DNA of 64,000 nucleotides from Ehretia macrophylla (lineage: Eukaryota; Streptophyta; Magnoliopsida; Boraginales; Ehretiaceae): NCBI GenBank assembly GCA_037974665.1, contig CM075764.1, forward strand, positions 87,972,825 through 88,036,824, read 5' to 3'. The notes under the pieces are model-generated. The model made no database searches, was not told the origin of the DNA, and saw only the letters and a program-made list of their open reading frames with translations. This document shows positions 50,059-62,000 of the stretch, one piece after another (position 1 is the first letter of the stretch; every line of letters starts with the position of its first letter). A program made the translations under genes and the position numbers.

Positions 50059-50640
50059 TTTAATACCCGAGCCTGGCCATGCATTTATAAAATTCATTTA
50101 CATTTATTTATGTCATTACTTTGCATTTATTCTTGAAAAACGTGCCTTTACAATTATTTGCTTACATACAATTTATAACTTATTGTCTCAATATTTAAGA
50201 TCAATTTGTATTTTGATTAATAGTAATCTACTAGGTGCTCTTAGTTCTTATAACATGAACAAAATGAAACTTAGAAAATATATAAGTCTAACATATCAAA
50301 CTAAGCATTCGTTTCAATTTAAGGGAAAAGAATAACTTGAAAGGTGTATTTGGATAGTTTGAGTATTAAGAAGTTAGAAATAATAAATTTAGTACTTTAC
50401 CTATCATTTAGATTAAGTAATCTATGTAACATTTAAGCATGATTAAGTTGTTTTTAAATGTTAAATTAGCTACCTTAGTTGGAATAAGGCTGCAAACTAT
50501 AAAATTTACTAGGAAATAATATGGTAATCTTGAAAATATACTGATAATGACTAGGTAATATAGTTTAATAAAACCATAAAGGGATCTTAATTACTGAAAT
50601 AAAAAGGGACATTAGATAAAGTGTAGATATATACAAATAA

Positions 50641-50672
<32 letters not shown>

Positions 50673-53620
50673 GTAGTCTATATGTTAATAGGAATCTCTA
50701 ATAGATTTGGACTACCAAGGTTTACAAATAAATTAGAAATTAGTTGTCAATTAAGTAGTTTAATAAGTACATTATATTATACTTAGAAATATTACTAAAT
50801 GTTTACCAGTGAGTTGATTAGAAACATTAACTCTTAATAATATTATATTGCCCTTCTTTAAAACGAAAGACTAAAATAGTATTTCAAACATAATTCATTA
50901 GTTCTCAAGTAGGATTCATTAGTTATCCACACTATTAAAATAACCTCATTGTTTTCCTAACTAATAATGTCCTGAACCAATAAGGCATAGCCAAGCACCA
51001 ACTAACTACTTAAGTAGGCACTAAGCCAAGCTATTGGCTCGACATCTTGCACCAAGCTACTACCAAAACCCGTTATCATTTCACCTATGCCTATAGACTT
51101 GCATAACTAACGATATGCATTGCCCACGTTTTGCTTAAGCAAATGAATCAGCACCCACCGTTGAGTAAGCTTTGCATCGTGCCATTATTTCCTCTTAACA
51201 ACGCAACAACTTAACTCATCATCAATCTAAGCCTATCACTGCTTCTTTGAACCAATAGGATGCAGCCATCATAACCTATCACCAAGTTTATCTGGATATT
51301 AGCAATGATTCTGCCTATAGCTAGCTTATACCCGTTGTCGAACAAATAAATAAGCTAAGCCATTCACCGTGCGGCGCTGTCGTCTTGCATGGAATTATAG
51401 GAGTGAGTAGTCATGTAAACCAATAATCATATCCTAATAATAGCTCTAACGAATCAGCACCGCAAGTGCTTCTTCTATCGATATCTCACCAGTTCGCTGT
51501 TTTCCACACACCACGTCTTTAGCCTAGTAATTTAGTTTTAATCATCACACCACCAAAACTCATTATCACCCTACTGCTTTCACTGCCACCCTAACCCAGT
51601 TGAAGATCAGCTAAGAACCTATAAAAAGCTTGCACCTTCGATGATTAGGAACACAACACACAAAATAGTTTACATATATATAACGTAGTATCTATGAGCC
51701 AATTAAATCATGACAAAGACCTTATATTCTGCAGTTAGCACCCAAAAAACACAAACACTTCAATTAAGCTTACAGTGGCAACAACATGATTAAGGTGAGA
51801 AAAACTTTATAAACTCACGTTTAATTATGAATATATGTGTATAAGCTAGGAACTCGTGCATATTCTATATTAACAGCATCTTTATTGTGGCCATATGATA
51901 CTGCGTAGTTAATTTGGGTAAGAAAGTTTGCGGCTATAAGAACATCTGCATAGACAATTTCCTACATGATTAGTTTGACCTACGTGGATATGTGAGGAGA
52001 TTTTACTAAAATAGCATCTTTAATATATGTCTACATGATTATTGTAATATGATTTGTTATATCTTGAATTCTACTATTTTAATTTAAGATATTCTATATG
52101 AGTTAAATATATGAGTTAGTTGTTTTAACTATTTTAGCTATTAACTTCACTTATGAGAGACAATTAAATAAGTTAATGATATAATACTAAGTTTTAACTC
52201 GTAAGTTATATGTATATAATTAACTATAGGTGCGTTCTGCATGTTTAATTCTCATGAGATAAGTAGTACTGATGGAATTTCATCAAATTAGTTCGAGACT
52301 TGATATTAGTTGATAAGATAAATTGCATTAGTAATTCGGTGAGCAGGCTGGTCATTAGTTTATTCCCTTAATACTAAATCATTATTCCTGGAAAATAGAT
52401 ATATGTACCTAAATGACATTTAAGTAATCTGGCTAGTTGAGTTCTAATTTACCGAGGACACGGCTTGTAATTATCTGCTTTTGTTATTGATTATCTATTG
52501 GTCATCAATCAAGATAAGTAGTTATTAAACGTTTGAGTGACAACAATGACTTGATATGAATTATTAATCTATTGTTTACTTGTATTTATATTTCTAATTG
52601 ATAAAGGTATTTGTTCAGGGACAACCTCTTTTGTCATTCCCCATCTACGTGCTTATTGAAATATTATATGCTATGTGTTATATGACTACTTGTGCATGCT
52701 TGTGTGCTACTTGGGGGTTGCAACCTCAGGCATAATAGCATTTCACGAATGCTAGGCGGCAAAGGGCTTGCCCGTGCTCCCGTGACTATCGTGGTCCTAT
52801 TCTCTCTCCCGCTTAGCATTTAACCCTTGGGGAGCTGGGTCGTAGATTTCGGGTACAATTTGGAGTACCCTCTTGGGAGAGATAAGAAGTCGTGATCTTG
52901 ATTTGGGACTGGCCACCTCTGGTGATATCTAAACGTATCTTTTTACTGTGTGTTTAAGTACTCTCGTTTTGGACCACTATCGCCCTTGGAGAGCTTGCTC
53001 TCGCTTGGGACCAGTACTGCCCTGGGAGAGGAAAGACTATTTATCTTTATGAGACTACTATTATTGATACATGAATCAAATGTGATAGAAATCTCTACTA
53101 GTTATCACATGATATTGTATTTTAGCATTTACCATATGTGAATAATTTGTTAATATTACCGTACGTGAATTGCATCATGATTTGCAAAAGAGACTGACCA
53201 TAAATGTTTTCAAAACTCTTCTACTCCATTCTCACTGAGCTTCCCCAGAGCTCACCCTCTTTTCTCCTTTCCTTGTAGGTGTAGCTTAGCTTGATATGGG
53301 TTGACATTATGTACCAAATAATTACGTGCTCGAGGCTCCTTGCTTGTCATGTTTCGATCAAAGTTGTAAAAGTTAGAGTTTGTTTGTATTATTCTCGGGT
53401 AGAAGGGTAATTGTGCTGAAACCCTAGTTTGTATGGTAGTCGGGTAGTTATCAGATCTCAGATGTTGTAACACCCTTCTGTACTTGAATTATTATATAAA
53501 GGTTTGTTATTGAATAATTCTTTATTTATTGTTTCTTTTTAGAGAAAGTTATGAAATCGCAATGACAGTAAACACAGACTTTGACCTAATCTTGAGAAGG
53601 GTCAGGTTAGGGTTGTTACA
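50059..53620 (+). mobile_element. Solo LTR nested in SIRE-like LTR
   Basis: Begins TTTAATACCCGAGCC, comparable to TGTGACGCCTGAG of the LARD, and ends GGGTTGTTACA. TAACC flanks both sides (50054-50058, 53621-53625), an exact 5-bp target duplication. It contains TATAAAAAG (51620-51628), a GC-rich island at 52725-52880, the hairpin GAGCT...AGCTC (53237-53253) and TAGG at 53276-53279. At 3.56 kb it is non-coding; it presumably arose by LTR-LTR recombination. Confidence 0.85.
50638..50669. repeat. (ATA)n microsatellite
   Basis: About ten uninterrupted ATA units inside the solo LTR. Confidence 0.9.
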
Positions 53621-53630
53621 TAACCTAATT

Positions 53631-53684
53631 TACCCTCCCCTCCCCTCCCTCCCTCCCTCCCTCCTTCCTCCTCCTCCTCCTCTT
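53631..53684. repeat. Pyrimidine tract (CCCT)n(CCT)n
   Basis: CCCTC repeats grading into CCT repeats within the last 80 bp of the SIRE-like LTR. Purine-rich on the other strand and likely length-variable. Confidence 0.9.
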
Positions 53685-53707
53685 AGGTTTAACCAAGGGA
53701 CAACAAG

Positions 53708-53720
53708 TGGTATCAAGAGC
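53708..53720 (+). other. SIRE-like copia primer-binding site
   Basis: TGGTATCAAGAGC, matching the initiator tRNA-Met type with one extra A. Confidence 0.8.
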
Positions 53721-53763
53721 TAGGACTTTGCATATAGCTTAACATCTAATAAAAAAAAGATAA

Positions 53764-53942
53764 ATGACAAACAATACTACTTCTCCTTTCTTTGAGGGTT
53801 ATGCCATTAATAGGCCTCCATTGTTTGTAGATACCAATTTTAATTATTGGAAGAACGAGATGGAGACATACATACAAGCCATTGACTATGCTCTATGGTC
53901 ATTGGTAGAAGATAGCCCTTATGTTCCAATGAAAGAGGTGAT
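53764..53942 (+). pseudogene. SIRE-like copia gag, 5' part
   Basis: Starts ATG 59 nt past the LTR end; residues include NRPPLFVDTNFNYWKNEM, DYALWSL and DSPYVPMKEV. The F-x-G/D-x-N-(F/Y)-x-x-W pattern is the DUF4219/UBN2-type gag N-terminus of SIRE elements. The frame is cut after codon GTG (53938-53940) by the LARD insertion and continues in the same frame at 63014. The full gene would encode the capsid protein of a copia element whose remainder lies beyond the window. Confidence 0.85.
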
Positions 53943-56900
53943 TGTGACGCCTGAGTTTTAGCCATGCATTCAATTACTGTTGCATCCCTTGTTTGCGCAT
54001 TTCCTTTTGTGCATTATTAACTGTCTTTTTAAATTACTATTCACTCCGTTTTTAACTTCATGCTATTAGTGAATTAACATTTTTATTAAATCATATTAAT
54101 TGTTAGAGTAGTGGGAAAAATGTGCATTTGAGCTAGAGGCGATAGGAGAGCTCGTTTAGAAAATAATTTTTGTAGTTGTATGAATAGTGTTACGTAACAT
54201 AACTTAGGGAATGAATTAGCTAGCATTCATTTTACTATCTAGGCTCGTTTTAAGCTAACTAAGCGCATTTAGTGAACCATTTAAGCAAGCAACTTAGCCC
54301 CATTTAATATATAACTCACACAACACACACATTAGCTCATAACTTAGCAAAAAAAAAAAAAAAAAAAGAGCATGCTGAAAATACTGTAGCAAATTCGAGA
54401 ATTGCATAGGAGAAGAAATAGAGTTTTTTTGCTCAACAAATCCTCATTCCAAGCCAAGCCAAGCTATGTGCAAGTGGTTTAGGGTGTCTACTAGCCTCCT
54501 AGGAGCTCTTACGCGCATTGGTAAGAGATTTCACGACTTATTTTCGCATTTTAAAATAGTTGCTATTTTCTTGATTTGTTGAAAATGTGTTCAAATGCTA
54601 TTGTATTGATTATCTACACTATTATACCTTGTATATGAGTGCTAGAGAACATATTTGAACCATTGTTTCGCTTTTTAAATGGTTGGAATCGTTAGTTTAA
54701 TTCATGAGGTGAATAGTGATATTTTTTCTAGGGTTTTGTGTAATTGCTCGAATTAGCTTGATTCAACACTCCTAATAGATGCCTTAGGTGCTAATGAAGG
54801 TAGTCTAATAGCCCCGTGCACTTGAATTGCTCTAAAATCGCATAAAACGTAAAATAGTCGACTTTAATAAAGGGGCTTCGGGGTTAAGACGAATCCGGGT
54901 GGATTCGGGCTCTACTTTTGGTATCCTTAGGCTACCTAGGTGCTATAGAAGCTTTGCTAATCCTTGTTTGAAGCCCGGATGAGGTAGGTGTAGTGTAAAG
55001 CTATAAGAAGGAATTTGGGGCTTTCGAGGTTATTGCGGGCATTTGAATGAGTTAGAGGGTTGAAAGGGTTTCTTGAGGGTTAGTTAGAAGGTTGGTAGAG
55101 TTTCCCTCTAAATTTGAATCATTAACTTTGGTTTGGAGGAGAAATAGCTTGAATAACAAAGGGGTTTAGGTGCAATTTCGGTTGTCTCGCGCTTCTAAGA
55201 CCTTGGCATGACTTCTTGAATGTTTAAATGTAGTTTCAAGTTGGTGTGGAACTTTTGATGTAATTCTAATTATATCTTGTATATGCTCTTTTGTAAAACT
55301 GCTTATTTGCTCGTATAAACTGCTTCTATTCTAACTGCATTGAGGAAACTTTGAGCTTAAAACTGTATTAATTGGAGAAGGATTAGGGGTTGAATTATAT
55401 ACCATTAGAAAGCCTTACGAGTCTAGTTTCTACAGCTTTTTACGGTGCATTAATCGGAGTTGTCTAGAGCAAGTTATGATCATTTTGGTGAGATGTGTCA
55501 GAAATGCCCTGTTACGCGAGAATCTGAATTTTGTTGTTATTTTGCTATAGTAATGATATAATTCAGTTCTAATTGGATGTATTCGATCAAGACCTTATTG
55601 TGTAGTGTCCTTGGATGATTAATAACGTAATGGGGCTCTTATAGTTATGTTGTTTTCATGAATTGTAATTGAAATATAATTGCTAGTAAAGTTAATTGAA
55701 ATTGAAAGCTATTCTATTCGACTGTGAATGAAAAATGCTAGTAGAGTTGTGATGGTCACCACCTTTAGACATAGGTAATGTTTCTATATATGCTAAACAA
55801 TTCAACTGTTAGAATTAGTTGTTGTTATCAATGTGCAACTAGTGAACACTTAGAAAGGTCAAGTAAACTATGTGGAAGAATGTGTTTAATGCTTTTTGAA
55901 ACTACATGTAAGGTTAATTGTAAGTTGATAGTTGTCTATTATATGTTAAATGTAATTAACTTAAGTTAATATTACTAGTGATATGTTAGAATCTTATCTT
56001 GAAGGATAGTTATTTTACTAAAAAAGTATGTTAGTTATTAAATGGTTGATAGTTACCTTTTGTATTAGTTGATAAATGCATTTCTTTCCCTATGTTGTAA
56101 TGTTGGGCTATCTTCATAGAGATATTACTAACTATTGTAAGTAAAGTAGAATATGAATTAGAAGTTCATTAAAGTAGTAAAAGACTGGGTGGTGTCATTG
56201 TGAATGAATGTGTCATTTGAACTTTAAAGTAACCTAACCTTTATTATCTATAAATTCTTTGGAGAAATTCTTTGAGTTGAGTTAATGGCTAGTTTATTGT
56301 ATGTGGAGTGAATTAGTTCTTGTACAAGTTATTAACTAAAGTCAAATGAGAAATAGTATGAGTAACTGCAGGCTCATGTGTTGATCTTAGTTAAACTAAA
56401 TTCTAGCTCGATTTATATCTAGTTATAGTATGCTGCTTGAATCATTCTCATTTAAGTTTTTGAACTATCCTCTTAATTAACTTGTAGACTATTGAAAATA
56501 TGGAATATATGTTAAGTCAAAGTATATAAAAGTGGTATTTTGTTAAAAATAGAATTTTAATAGATATTGTATATATGCTAAATAAGCGAAGTTATAAGTT
56601 AACTAACTTAGAATGAATGTTGTAGTTAAAGAGTAATTGAAGTAATGTTTGCTCATAGGTTCAAGGTGATTGGAAATGATGTGATTCAAACTTACATCTT
56701 GGAGCTCGGTAGAGGTGAGGGACCTGCATCCTTACGTGCATCATAGTTTATTTTCTTTCTAAAAGAGTATATTGTTTAGTATAATTGCGAAATTGATATA
56801 TGCTTATTATTGCTAAATTGTAACTTGGTGCGAGAACAACTTACTTTGTCCTTAAATGTGTTTCCTGATTATATTGTCATTGTTATCATTCTTGCATTGC

Positions 56901-57938
56901 ATCGTGGTTGCGCAACCTCATTGTCGCGGCGGATGCGATGGCCTCGCTGGGCGGCATCGGGCTTGCCAGTGTTGGTTGCCTTAGCTCCGTCTGCTATTCT
57001 CTCACTCGCCTGGTCCAGAGATTGCCAGGGGGTGTTGGGTCGTAGGATCGGGTACATCCGGAGTACCCATTGGTGTAAGGGATGCCGGCATATTGAGATC
57101 AAGATCGTGGTTCATGGATCGGGGATCGAAGATTTGGAGTGATAAGGGTTATCGATTGTATCCTTCTAAAATGTGGTATTAGAATTGTTATTCACTGTTT
57201 ATCTATTGTATTAATTGTGTTAAGTTGCTGCATTGCACGTCCCCGGTAGACCTTATCCCTCACTGAGCAATTGTGATTGCTCATACCTCGCTAAACATGT
57301 TTCAGGAAGTGCTGAGGGTGAACCCCAACTAGTTGAGGTGTTAGTGGAAGAGGAAGAAGTTCAGGCTAAGCCTTTGCCCTAGTTGTTGTGTGTTTGTTGT
57401 CTAAGGTGGATTTGCCTTCTTGTTGTTACATGGTGTACTTGTATTGCTATAGCATGATCTATTTTGTGGCCTTAAGGCTATGTATATTCTTGTAGTTGCA
57501 AGTTGAAAGCTGTTGGTTGTAATGTTAGTTTTGAGATATTATGGTTTGTAATAACTTTTAATTCTCCTTTTAGTTCTTGCATGCTTGGGGGTGTATGTTT
57601 AGAGGTGTTGATTTCAACTTCTAAAATTGCTCTAATGTTATCATAGGATGGCATGTTAAAAAGGTTTAATGAAAAGTTAAGTTGGGTGCATGCATGTGTG
57701 ATTTGGAGCTGTTGTTTGTCTCCTGGCTTGGATGGCCTTGAACCTTTGAATTTTAATTATAAAAGCTTGTTTTAGTATATTGTGGCTATTTTGAGCATTT
57801 ACAGGTTTGAAAAATGTTCGCGGTACAGAGGAAACTCTGTCTGTTTTGTCCCTAAAATTTTGTGACCGGGTTTGGTATTGGGTTGAAAATACCAAGGTTA
57901 TTAGAGCCTCCGGTCTCGTGAGGGATCGGGGCGTTACA
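53943..57938 (+). repeat. LARD 5' LTR (4.0 kb)
   Basis: Contains TATATAACT (54308-54316), an A(19) run near 54351, the donor-like GGTAAGAG (54530), a GC-rich island (56905-57130), the hairpin GAGCAAT-TGTG-ATTGCTC (57265-57282) and CAGG (57303-57306). No long coding frame; the 110-codon frame at 56810-57142 crosses the GC-rich island and is likely chance. Confidence 0.9.
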
Positions 57939-59019
57939 GGTGGTATCAGAGCTTAGTTAGCTCTCAGCCGGGATAGGGTCCTCGGCCTGTCGGGTAGTAA
58001 TCCTTGTGTGTGTGCTTGTTAAGTGTGTCTTGAAAGTGTGTGCTTGAATGTGTGATTGTGTGTCTTGAATTGATTGTGTGCACCTATATGATATAGTTAT
58101 GTGTTATGTCTTAAATGTGTGCTGAGTAAAGTGAAGTTGCATCGAATTGACCTCGTGAATCGTTATCTGCTTGAATTATTGATTGTACCATTTGTACTTG
58201 AGCATTTTGAATTAAGTTTTGTTGTGAATTGAATTGGTTTGGTTATAATTCGCACTTGAATGATTTTGTTGCTTACATTGCTTTATATGCTCTTTTATAA
58301 TCATGCTTGCATAATAGTTTAAAGAATGTTTATACATATGCAATAGTTTGGCATTCATACATAGTCCGTCGAATGGTAAGAAAAAACTTCTTCCTCCCCT
58401 GAAGAGAGGTGATCAGTGGCTGGCCTTTCAAGTTATGTGGATTAGTAGGAACGTGAAGCGGTTGATCAACTCTTTTATTTGGGAATTGGTGTTGTAGGCA
58501 GAGCTCAGTTATTGGGATTCTTCTAAGGCCTTATTCAGTGCTTATCGGTCATAAATGAGTAGCTTCTTTTGGGGTTTCTATATGACAGTTCTCTGGAACA
58601 TATTCTTGGTATTTTTTTTTTATCAGGTATTCTTTTGTCGGCATCTCTCGGAAAAAAATTGGTATATGGATTCTTTTCAGCCTTATTATCTGGTATTATT
58701 TACAATACTCCTGCACGGAACTTTTATTGGTATTTTCTCTCCGCTCTTAGTTGGGATTCCATTCTTCTATGGTATTCATGCCAGCGAGATTCTTATTTGG
58801 ATTTCGAAGTAGCATCTTTATTGGAGCCTTTATTTGGCCTTATTAAGTGAGGTTCGCAAACAATACTACTGGGATTTCTTAATGAGCTCCCACGAGAATT
58901 CGTATATGGTATTCTTGCTTAGCAACTAATGACGAATAATCGGAGTTGGTTTTCAGTTGATGCGGAGTTCTCTTGTGAAGAAGAATTGCGTGGACGCAAT
59001 TAGTTTAAGGGGGAGAGGA
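57939..59019 (+). other. LARD interior, non-coding
   Basis: Begins with the primer-binding site TGGTATCAGAGCTT (57941-57954) and ends with the purine tract AAGGGGGAGAGGA (59007-59019). The frames at 58555-58850 are overlapping, hydrophobic and without family resemblance. The 58380-58980 part is TTC/TGG-rich, with repeated GGTATT(C/T)TT motifs. Confidence 0.75.
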
Positions 59020-62000
59020 TGTGACGCCCGAGTTTTAGCCATGCATTCAATTACTGTTGCATCCCTTGTTTGCGCATTTCCTTTTGTGCATTATTAACTG
59101 TCTTTTTAAATTACTATTCACTCCGTTTTTAACTTCATGCTATTAGTGAATTAACATTTTTATTAAATCATATTAATTGTTAGAGTAGTGGGAAAAATGT
59201 GCATTTGAGCTAGAGGCGATAGGAGAGCTCGTTTAGAAAATAATTTTTGTAGTTGTATGAATAGTGTTACGTAACATAACTTAGGGAATGAATTAGCTAG
59301 CATTCATTTTACTATCTAGGCTCGTTTTAAGCTAACTAAGCGCATTTAGTGAACCATTTAAGCAAGCAACTTAGCCCCATTTAATATATAACTCACACAA
59401 CACACACATTAGCTCATAACTTAGCAAAAAAAAAAAAAAAAAAGAGCATGCTGAAAATACTGTAGCAAATTCGAGAATTGCATAGGAGAAGAAATAGAGT
59501 TTTTTTGCTCAACAAATCCTCATTCCAAGCCAAGCCAAGCTATGTGCAAGTGGTTTAGGGTGTCTACTAGCCTCCTAGGAGCTCTTACGCGCATTGGTAA
59601 GAGATTTCACGGCTTATTTTCGCATTTTAAAATAGTTGCTATTTTCTTGATTTGTTGAAAATGTGTTCAAATGCTATTGTATTGATTATCTATGCTATTA
59701 TACCTTGTATATGAGTGCTAGAGAACATATTTGAACCATTGTTTCGCTTTTTAAACGGTTGGAATCGTTAGTTTAATTCATGAGGTGAATAGTGACGTTT
59801 TTTCTAGGGTTTTGTGTAATTGCTCGAATTAGCTTGATTCAACACTCCTAATAGATGCCTTAGGTGCTAATGAAGGTAGTCTAATAGCCCCGTGCACTTG
59901 AATTACTCTAAAATCGCATAAAACGTAAAATAGTCGACTTTAATAAAAGGGCTTCGGGGTTAAGACGAATCCGGGTGGATTCGGGCTCTACTTTTGGTAT
60001 CCTTAGGCTACCTAGGTGCTATAGAAGCTTTGCTAATCCTTGTTTGAAGCCCGGATGAGGTAGGTGTAGTGTAAAGCTATAAGAAGGAATTTGGGGCTTT
60101 CGAGGTTATTGCGGGCATTTGAATGAGTTAGAGGGTTGAAAGGGTTTCTTGAGGGTTAGTTAGAAGGTTGGTAGAGTTTCCCTCTAAATTTGAATCATTA
60201 ACTTTGGTTTGGAGGAGAAATAGCTTGAATAACAAAGGGGTTTAGGTGCAATTTCGGTTGTCTCGCGCTTCTAAGACCTTGGCATGACTTCTTGAATGTT
60301 TAAATGTAGTTTCAAGTTGGTGTGGAACTTTTGATGTAATTCTAATTATATCTTGTATATGCTCTTTTGTAAAACTGCTTATTTGCTCGTATAAACTGCT
60401 TCTATTCTAACTGCATTAAGGCAACTTCGAGCTTAAAACTGTATTAATTGGAGAAGGATTAGGGGTTGAATTATATACCATTAGAAAGCCTTACGAGTCT
60501 AGTTTCTACAGCTTTTTACGGTGCATTAATCGGAGTTGTCTAGAGCAAGTTATGATCATTTTGGTGAGATGTGTCAGAAATGCCCTGTTACGCGAGAATC
60601 TGAATTTTGTTGTTATTTTGCTATAGTAATGATATAATTCAGTTCTAATTGGATGTATTCGATCAAGACCTTATTGTGTAGTGTCCTTGGATGATTAATA
60701 ACGTAATGGGGCTCTTATAGTTATGTTGTTTTCATGAATTGTAATTGAAATATAATTGCTAGTAAAGTTAATTGAAATTGAAAGCTATTCTATTCGACTG
60801 TGAATGAGAAATGCTAGTAGAGTTGTGATGGTCACCACCTTTAGACATAGGTAATGTTTCTATATATGCTAAACAATTCAACTGTTAGAATTAGTTGTTG
60901 TTATCAATGTGCAATTAGTGAACACTTAGAAAGGTCAAGTAAACTATGTGGAAGAATGTGTTTAATGCTTTTTGAAACTACATGTAAGGTTAATTGTAAG
61001 TTGATAGTTGTCTATTATATGTTAAATATAATTAACTTAAGTTAATATTACTAGTGATATGTTAGAATCTTAGCTTGAAGTATAGTTATTTTACTAAAAA
61101 AGTATGTTAGTTATTAAATGGTTGATAGTTAACTTTTCTATTAGTTGATAAATGCATTTCTTTCCCTATGTGCTAATGTTGGGCTATCTTCATAGAGATA
61201 TTACTAACTATTGTAAGTAAAGTAGAATATGAATTAGAAGTTCATTAAAGTAGTAAAAGACTGGGTGGTGTCATTGTGAATGAATGTGTCATTTGAACTT
61301 TAAAGTAACCTAACCTTTATTATCTATAAATTCTTTGGAGAAATTCTTTGAGTTGAGTTAATGGCTAGTTTATTGTATGTGGAGTGAATTAGTTCTTGTA
61401 CAAGTTATTAACTAAAGTCAAATGAGAAATAGTATGAGTAACTGCAGGCTCATGTGTTGATCTTAGTTAAACTAAATTCTAGCTCGATTTATATCTAGTT
61501 ATAGTATGCTGCTTGAATCATTCTCATTTAAGTTTTTGAACTATCCTCTTAATTAACTTGTAGACTATTGAAAATATGGAATATATGTTAAGTCAAAGTA
61601 TATAAAAGTGGTGTTTTGTTAAAAATAGAATTTTAATAGATATTGTATATATGCTAAATAAGCGAAGTTATAAGTTAGCTAACTTAGAATGAATGTTGTA
61701 GTTAAAGAGTAATTGAAGTAATGTTTGCTCATAGGTTCAAGGTGATTGGAAATGATGTGATTCAAACTTACATCTTGGAGCTCGGTAGAGGTGAGGGACC
61801 TGCATCCTTACGTGCATCATAGTTTATTTTCTTTCTAAAAGAGTATATTGTTTAGTATAATTGTGAAATTGATATATGCTTATTATTGCTAAATTGTAAC
61901 TTGGTGCGAGAACAACTTACTTTGTCCTTAAATGTGTTTCCTGATTATATTGTCATTGTTATCATTCTTGCATTGCATCGTGGTTGCGCAACCTCATTGT

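Larger units (their letters stand above)
48869..53705 (+). repeat. SIRE/Maximus-like copia 5' LTR, interrupted
   Basis: Starts TGTTAGCCTAAAGGG and includes TTTTGATGATAACAAA, a hallmark of SIRE-type LTRs; it ends GGGACAACA before the primer-binding site. Without the nested solo LTR (50059-53620) and one TSD copy it is about 1.27 kb, as usual for SIRE. Between 49265 and 49385 it holds several ACCGGT motifs. The host segment ends ...GGCTATA at 48868; the matching uninterrupted site is at 1624. Confidence 0.85.

Noticed and set aside
56810-57142. 110-codon frame repeated at 61886-62218
   Set aside because: It recurs only because it lies in the two LTRs of one element, and it crosses the GC-rich island. 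No signal of coding selection can be claimed from two young copies.
58555-58850. Hydrophobic frames inside the LARD interior as a membrane protein
   Set aside because: Two overlapping frames of TTC/TGG-rich DNA with no recognisable domain and no support from the element's known parts.
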